From positions 30,154 to 94,153 of the forward strand of contig JARGPB010000015.1 in NCBI GenBank assembly GCA_029212905.1: 64,000 nucleotides of DNA, in the 5' to 3' direction. Of the stretch, positions 59,407-64,000 are shown piece by piece (the first letter of the stretch is position 1; every line of letters starts with the position of its first letter). The translations under genes and the position numbers were made by a program. A model generated the notes under the pieces. That model was not told the DNA's origin and did no database searches. It saw only the letters and a program-made list of their open reading frames with translations. Source of the stretch: Thalassovita sp. GTDB lineage: Bacteria; Pseudomonadota; Alphaproteobacteria; Rhodobacterales; Rhodobacteraceae.

Positions 59407-60002
59407 TCCCCACGCGCCAGCGCTCGTGCTTGTTTCAGGTCCTCGGGCGTGTTCACATTAAAAAACGGATCAACACCCTCGTGCGCAAATACGACCTGCA
59501 CGGCGTTGTGCTGTGCGGCCCATTGGCGAACTTTGCGCTGCCCAGCCCGAAGGCTCGCTCGTAAATCCTCGCGCAGATCGACCGGCCAGAGACCAAAAAC
59601 CGGCTGCTGTATCGGCCCTTCGCCCGGTTGCTGGCTGCTAGCCAGGGCCAGAACGCCCGGTTCGGCCAGACGGGCAACCAGATCTCTGGGGAAAAACGGC
59701 GTGTCTGCGGCGACTGTGACCACGGATTGTGCTCCCTCGGCCGCAGCCCAGTCCATCGCTGTCAATATTCCAGCAAGCGGTCCAGGCTGGTCCTCTATAC
59801 CATCTGGCAGAACCGGCAGCCTGAAAGAGCGAAAACGCGAGGATTTTCCGTTGGCATTGATCGCAAGCGCCGTGCATTGCGGTGACAACCGCGCAATCAC
59901 ATGATCCAACAGCGTCGCCCCTCCAAGCCGCAACAACCCCTTGTCGCCGCCCCCCATCCGAGACGCCTGCCCTCCGGCCAGAATAACTCCGGGAATTCCC
60001 AT
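59385..60002 (-). CDS. mobA: molybdenum cofactor guanylyltransferase
   Basis: MobA links GMP to Mo-molybdopterin to make the bis-MGD cofactor. The 205-residue protein begins VILAGGQASRMGGGDKGLLRLGG, the GTP-binding signature, and shows VVTVAADTPFFPRDLV with the metal-binding Asp. It overlaps the tusA-like 3' end and is divergent from the DUF2478 gene, which is found with molybdenum genes in other genomes. Confidence 0.94.
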   Translation of the reverse strand: MGIPGVILAGGQASRMGGGDKGLLRLGGATLLDHVIARLSPQCTALAINANGKSSRFRSFRLPVLPDGIEDQPGPLAGILTAMDWAAAEGAQSVVTVAADTPFFPRDLVARLAEPGVLALASSQQPGEGPIQQPVFGLWPVDLREDLRASLRAGQRKVRQWAAQHNAVQVVFAHEGVDPFFNVNTPEDLKQARALARGDQCFRMK

Positions 60003-60087
60003 ACTTGCGCCCTTTGTGCGACCCCAGCGCCCTTTCGCGGCACCGAATGATCCTGTAACCCAGACGCAAGAGTTTCAAGGGGCACCA

Positions 60088-60588
60088 ATGCTGGGCTACA
60101 TTATTTCAGAGGAACCGGGGCAAACGGATGCCCTATTGCAGCAAGTCGCGCAGACTTTGATGAACGAAATCCCGTTGGTCGGCGCGGTGCAACATACCTC
60201 GCGGCTGGCCCCGAACCAAAAGCAAGATATGGCGCTACATGTCCTGCCGAACGGGCCTAAAATTCCTATCAGTCAGAACCTAGGCAAACTGGCCGCTGGC
60301 TGCACGCTGGACCCTGAAGGGTTGGAAACCGCGGCCGGGCTGATCGCGGCGTCATTGGACAGCGGACCGCGGCTTTTGCTTCTGAACAAGTTCGGCAAAC
60401 AAGAGGCCGAGGGCCAAGGGTTTCGCGCTGTGATTGGTACGGCGCTAGCCCGGGACATTCCCGTTCTGATCGGCGTAGGGCGCGAGAAAATTTCGTCCTT
60501 TCAGTCCTTTACAGGCGATTTCGCCGAAGAAATCCCCAAGGATCCAGCAACCATTCTAGCCTGGTGCCGCGCGCAGACCCAAGCCTAG
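60088..60588 (+). CDS. DUF2478 family protein
   Basis: The 166-residue protein begins MLGYIISEEPGQTDALLQQVAQTL and contains GPKIPISQNLGKLAAGCTLDPEGLETAAGLI and LLLLNKFGKQEAEGQGFRAVIG. The family resembles NTPases without a clear P-loop and is often next to mob or mod genes, as here (divergent mobA, 85-base gap). A role in molybdenum handling is plausible from context only. Confidence 0.82.
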   Translation: MLGYIISEEPGQTDALLQQVAQTLMNEIPLVGAVQHTSRLAPNQKQDMALHVLPNGPKIPISQNLGKLAAGCTLDPEGLETAAGLIAASLDSGPRLLLLNKFGKQEAEGQGFRAVIGTALARDIPVLIGVGREKISSFQSFTGDFAEEIPKDPATILAWCRAQTQA

Positions 60589-60595
60589 GCCGCAC

Positions 60596-62569
60596 CTACA
60601 AATGATGATGCTGCAAAGAATCGTGCCCTTTCGCGTAGGCTAGGAAGAAATCAAAACTCTTGGGGTTCGCCATGGAATCCCTGTTCACCACAGTGTTCGG
60701 ATCTCCACCCAGCAGCAGCTTTTTCACTGGAACTTCCAGTTTTTTGCCCGACAAGGTGCGCGGAACTTCGGGCAACGCCACGATTTCATCAGGCATGAAG
60801 CGCGCCGACACGCCAGACCGGATTGCAGCCCGGATTTTCTGCGTCATCGCGTCATTCAGGGTATGTCCCTCGGTCATGACCACAAACAATGGCATGAAGC
60901 TTTCGCGGCCCAAAAACTCTAGATCTACAACCAAGGAATCCTGAATTTCCTCTAGCGCCTCAACCGCGCGATAGATCTCCGAACTCCCCATCCGCAGGCC
61001 CCGCCGGTTGATCGTCGCGTCTGAACGCCCGTAAATCACCGAGCCCCCTTCGGGTGTGATCTCGATCCAGTCCCCGTGCCGCCAGACACCTGGATAGGTA
61101 TCATAATAGCTCTCGATTAGACGTTGATTGTTCTGATCCCCCCAGAAATACAATGGCATTGAGGGCAAAGGCTCGGTGCAGACCAGCTCTCCGACTTCGC
61201 CAATCAGTTCATTTCCCGCATCGTCAAAGGCCCGGACAGCATTCCCCAGCGCACGCACCTGCATCTCTCCGGCGCGGACGGGCAGCATGGGGTTCCCACA
61301 CACAAAGGCGCCTGCAATGTCTGTTCCACCCGAAATCGGTGCCAACCAGGCGTCGGGCGAAACCTCGCTATAGACCCAATCATAGCCCTCGGCCGTCATG
61401 GGCGACCCCGTCGCACCGATTGAGATGATCGAGGACAGATCCAGCTGAGCTGCCGGGCGAATTCCGGCCTTCTGACACCCACTGAAATAGGCCGCGCCGG
61501 CCCCGAAATACGTCAATCTTTCTGCCGCAGCAATCCTCCAGACTTCCATCAGGTCCGGGTGGTTTGCCGCACCATCGAACACGACAACACACGCGCCCTT
61601 GGCCAGGCTCAGTGACTGCACATTCCACATGATCCACCCCGAAGAGGTCAACCACAGGAACCGCGTCTCGTCAGAGACATCCATATGCAGGCTGGCTTTG
61701 GCTCCTTCTAACAAGGCTCCGCCGTGGCCATGCACGATAGGTTTAGGGTTGCCGGTCGTTCCCGACGAATACACCACCCAAAGCGGATGAGAGAAGCTCA
61801 CCTGTACTGGCGATAGATTGGCCTCTCCCTCCAGAAGCGCCGACCAGGCCACCGCGCCAGCGGGAACATCGCCGATCACCGGCAAAACCACCTTTAGCGT
61901 CACAGACGGAAGGCCATTTGCGATCTCGGCTATTATCTCGGTTCGGTCAATCATCTTGCCCATGTGATCATAGCCGTCCTGAGCGATCAGAACCTTTGGT
62001 TCGATCTGCTTGAAACGGTCCAAAATCGCCACGTGCCCCATGTCCGGGGCGCAAAGCGACCATATCGCCCCCAAACTGACCGTCGCCAGGAATGCGATAA
62101 TCGGAACCTCGGTGTTTGGCAGAATCGCAACCACGCGATCGCCTTTGCTCACTCCAGCGGCGCGCAAGTACGCGGCAACATTGGCCACGGCCTGGCGTAG
62201 CTCGGCCCAGCTGAGTTCGCTTCGACCGAATGTCTGAGAATGGACGACCAGCGCCTGAGCATCCGGTTTCTCGTCCGCCCACCGCAACACTTGATCAGCA
62301 AAGTTCATCTCGGCCCCGACGAACCATTCGGCACCCGGCTGCTTGCGTTCACGCAGCACCGTTGTTGCGGGTTGGCTAAAGCGAATATCGTTGAATTCAA
62401 CAATTGAGGTCCAGAATGCCTCGAGGTCGAAAATGCTCCATTCCCATAGGGCGTTATAGTCCGGAAATTCCAGTCCCCGGTGCGTCCCGAGCCAGCGAAT
62501 ATAGTCTGCCATCTGGCAGCTCTCTGCCCGTTCAGGCGTCGGTGTCCATAGGATCTGTCGCGTGTTCAT
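60596..62569 (-). CDS. acetoacetyl-CoA synthetase
   Basis: The 657-residue adenylate-forming enzyme activates acetoacetate with CoA and ATP. It has the AMP-binding P-loop VYSSGTTGNPKPIVHGHGG, WLTSSGWIMWN, the YFGAGAAYFSGCQKAG stretch, and the C-terminal RTLSGKKLEVPVKKLL with the adenylation lysine. Length and motifs fit AacS. It may use acetoacetate from fumarylacetoacetase or from ketone bodies. The start ATG overlaps the stop of the upstream hydrolase gene (ATGA). Confidence 0.93.
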   Translation of the reverse strand: MNTRQILWTPTPERAESCQMADYIRWLGTHRGLEFPDYNALWEWSIFDLEAFWTSIVEFNDIRFSQPATTVLRERKQPGAEWFVGAEMNFADQVLRWADEKPDAQALVVHSQTFGRSELSWAELRQAVANVAAYLRAAGVSKGDRVVAILPNTEVPIIAFLATVSLGAIWSLCAPDMGHVAILDRFKQIEPKVLIAQDGYDHMGKMIDRTEIIAEIANGLPSVTLKVVLPVIGDVPAGAVAWSALLEGEANLSPVQVSFSHPLWVVYSSGTTGNPKPIVHGHGGALLEGAKASLHMDVSDETRFLWLTSSGWIMWNVQSLSLAKGACVVVFDGAANHPDLMEVWRIAAAERLTYFGAGAAYFSGCQKAGIRPAAQLDLSSIISIGATGSPMTAEGYDWVYSEVSPDAWLAPISGGTDIAGAFVCGNPMLPVRAGEMQVRALGNAVRAFDDAGNELIGEVGELVCTEPLPSMPLYFWGDQNNQRLIESYYDTYPGVWRHGDWIEITPEGGSVIYGRSDATINRRGLRMGSSEIYRAVEALEEIQDSLVVDLEFLGRESFMPLFVVMTEGHTLNDAMTQKIRAAIRSGVSARFMPDEIVALPEVPRTLSGKKLEVPVKKLLLGGDPNTVVNRDSMANPKSFDFFLAYAKGHDSLQHHHL

Positions 62570-63804
62570 TTCAAAATAGCCCCATGGATCAATGCCTTAA
62601 TCTGCGCGCGTGACGGATAGGAACTGGACGGAGAAAGCTGCGTAAAGAACACCACCGAGAGATCCAGAACAGGGTCGACCCAAAAGAATGTCGAGGCCAT
62701 CCCGCCCCAGCTGAAATCGCCCACGCTACCGGGAACGCGCGTACGCCCCGGATCGATCACAACCGATCCACCAAGCCCAAACCCCATGCCTTCCATCGGT
62801 TGCTCGGCAAAGCTGGCCGGTCCCATCGAGGCAATGTCACCCTTCAGATGGTTTCGCTGCATGAACTCAAGCGTCTTTGGGGAAAGGAGCCGCTGGGATG
62901 ACAAGCCACCTGGGCGCAGCATTTCAACAAATTTCATGTAGTCATCCAGCGTGCTGACCAACCCGCCCCCACCAGAATACATAGTGGCATTCAGGAACGG
63001 AGAATTTTCTGGGTCATCAACGCGGCGCAAGGATTCCTCGCCCATACGTGCGGAGTTCAGCGCCATCGCGTCACCGACAAGCGGCGTATAGAGCGCGGCA
63101 AAGCGATCTCGCGCGCCCTCGGGCACAGAAAACGCCGTTTCTGTCATGCCCAACGGACCGAGGATTTCGTCTGCAAAGAAAGCGGCCAGCGATTTGCCCG
63201 AAACCACCTCGACCACGCGGCCCAAAATGTCGATCGAAACAGAGTATTCCCAACGACTGCCAGGTTCGAATGCCAACGGAAGGGTAGCAACGCTATTTGT
63301 CATGACCTCTAACGCGCCCTGATCGGGCTTAAACAGCATATCATCCACATCCATTGCACGGGGCAATACGCCAGGATTAAAGGGGTAGCTGAGTCCAGAG
63401 GTATGCGTCAAAAGCTGGTGTAAGGTCGGAGTGGCACAGGGCGTCGTCTGCCCGATCACTGTAGCGTCAGGCACAAGACAGTTCATGTCTTTGAAAGCAG
63501 GGATAAAGTCCGAAACCGGAGCATCCAGATGAAACAAACCGCGCTCGGCCAGCATCATAATGGCAACCGATGTTACCGGCTTGGTCATTGAATAGATGCG
63601 CACAACTGTATCGCGGGTGAAGGGCTTATTTCGCTCGACGTCTCGCTGGCCAGTGTTGTGGTAATATACTTCTTGCCCACCACGCGCGACCAACACCGAG
63701 CATCCCGGATATTTCCGCGCCGCAACATAGCCGTCCATCCAGTCGCCAACCCGCGCCAGACGTTTGCTGTCCATACCCTGCTGTTCCGGTGTCACCCGTT
63801 CCAT
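62566..63804 (-). CDS. serine hydrolase, class C beta-lactamase fold
   Basis: The 412-residue protein has the penicillin-binding/beta-lactamase fold. The nucleophile is the Ser in SMTKPVTSV (SxxK), followed by a Tyr-containing YSVSIDILGR (YxN-like) and a C-terminal FSWGGMASTFFW motif. No signal peptide is seen, so a cytoplasmic esterase, as in EstB-type enzymes, is more likely than antibiotic resistance. GGGGAGAG precedes the ATG at 63804. It is translationally coupled to the acetoacetyl-CoA synthetase gene. Confidence 0.9.
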   Translation of the reverse strand: MERVTPEQQGMDSKRLARVGDWMDGYVAARKYPGCSVLVARGGQEVYYHNTGQRDVERNKPFTRDTVVRIYSMTKPVTSVAIMMLAERGLFHLDAPVSDFIPAFKDMNCLVPDATVIGQTTPCATPTLHQLLTHTSGLSYPFNPGVLPRAMDVDDMLFKPDQGALEVMTNSVATLPLAFEPGSRWEYSVSIDILGRVVEVVSGKSLAAFFADEILGPLGMTETAFSVPEGARDRFAALYTPLVGDAMALNSARMGEESLRRVDDPENSPFLNATMYSGGGGLVSTLDDYMKFVEMLRPGGLSSQRLLSPKTLEFMQRNHLKGDIASMGPASFAEQPMEGMGFGLGGSVVIDPGRTRVPGSVGDFSWGGMASTFFWVDPVLDLSVVFFTQLSPSSSYPSRAQIKALIHGAILK

Positions 63805-63890
63805 GCGCTCTCCCCTAACATGTCCGATCCGGACAGCATGTTGCACGGCGAGAGGCATTTCAAGTCAGTAGGAACACGGACCTGAAACGA

Positions 63891-63921
63891 AAAAGCCCGG
63901 CTCAAAAAGAGCCGGGCTTTT
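63891..63921. terminator. bidirectional terminator, end of rRNA operon
   Basis: AAAAGCCCGGCTC-AAAAA-GAGCCGGGCTTTT is a 13-bp perfect stem with U-runs on both strands, between the 5S rRNA end and the serine hydrolase gene. Both genes are leftward, so it ends the rRNA transcript. The 19 bases TGAAACGAAAAAGCCCGGC at 63883 are identical to those at the FadR/atpF terminator. Confidence 0.93.
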
Positions 63922-63964
63922 AAAGCATAACATCATTTAGAGAGATATATTTTGGTTATTACTA

Positions 63965-64000
63965 GGTTTGGCGGTGACCTACTCTCCCACGACTTAAGCC
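63965..64000 (-). rRNA. 5S ribosomal RNA, 3' end, partial (cut by window edge)
   Basis: On the minus strand the last bases read GGCTTAAGTCGTGGGAGAGT AGGTCACCGCC, matching the conserved 3' region of 5S rRNA (GGGAGAGTAGGTCxCCGCC). The exact 3' end near 63965 is estimated. The rest of the rRNA operon must lie to the right of the window. Confidence 0.85.

Noticed and set aside
62566..63804. Antibiotic resistance beta-lactamase
   Set aside because: The protein has SxxK but no signal peptide and is operon-linked to acetoacetyl-CoA synthetase; an esterase-like role is more likely.
1..64000. CRISPR arrays, insertion sequences, prophage
   Set aside because: No regularly spaced direct repeats, transposase motifs or phage structural genes were found in reading the window.

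Overview
The window is a stretch of chromosome from a marine-type alphaproteobacterium of the family Rhodobacteraceae (Roseobacter group). This is inferred from gene content and order, not from a database search. The markers are fnrL next to hemN and ccoNO, the pdxJ-acpS-lepB-rnc-era block, split F0 genes with both b and b' subunits, one long RelA/SpoT homologue, mipZ, a small MDYSRMGGG-type basic protein, and high-GC codon use throughout. Coding density is very high, with many 4-base ATGA or GTGA stop/start overlaps. I see no insertion sequence, prophage, integrase or CRISPR array. The left edge cuts ccoO and the right edge cuts a 5S rRNA.

Layout. 1-5.2 kb: low-oxygen respiration and haem block (ccoO, ccoN, usp, fnrL, hemN) with three perfect FNR palindromes. 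5.2-14.1 kb: a leftward housekeeping run (folK, rpoZ, rsh, a DUF2062 gene, pdxJ, a membrane protein, acpS, lepB, rnc, a DMT exporter, era). 14.3-18.7 kb: a NYN-domain protein, a secreted cytochrome c, then ispH, a LysE exporter, a methyltransferase, rnhA and a TRIC-type channel. 18.8-21.2 kb: leftward def, a def-like paralogue with broken active-site motifs, fmt and two tiny membrane proteins. 21.5-28 kb: malY-like lyase, a glutathionyl-hydroquinone reductase-like protein, two cobalamin genes, a lytic transglycosylase and a MOSC protein. 28-34.6 kb: smc, a GNAT, a polytopic membrane protein and a FadR-type regulator with a palindrome beside its start. 34.7-37.3 kb: the F0 operon atpI-B-E-F'-F, with atpE bracketed by hairpins. 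37.5-40.7 kb: ArsR, DMT exporter, LysR, azoreductase and a small secreted Gly/Ala-rich protein. 41-48.2 kb: translation and SRP block (ffh, three tandem GNATs, chorismate mutase, rpsP, rimM, a sulfotransferase-like gene, trmD, rplS, rpmE). 48.5 kb: mipZ.

49.3-55.4 kb is an aromatic catabolism cluster: a MarR regulator, hmgA, fahA, an MBL-fold protein with altered metal ligands, a flavoprotein hydroxylase and a DUF2783 partner. The last two look like a two-component hydroxylase feeding homogentisate. 55.5-57.8 kb holds a class III PLP enzyme translationally coupled to a small-molecule kinase; the pair resembles the amino-alcohol kinase/phospho-lyase pairs that degrade hydroxylysine or ethanolamine phosphate. 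tRNA-Glu, a DUF3237 protein, a PagL-type lipid A deacylase, a TusA-like protein, mobA, a DUF2478 protein, acetoacetyl-CoA synthetase, a serine beta-lactamase-like hydrolase and the rRNA operon end follow.

The window is mostly ordinary core genome. The most noteworthy signals are the degenerate deformylase paralogue, the MBL protein lacking half its metal ligands, the kinase/lyase pair, a dispersed 23-base intergenic element, the folded leader before ffh and the hairpins flanking atpE.
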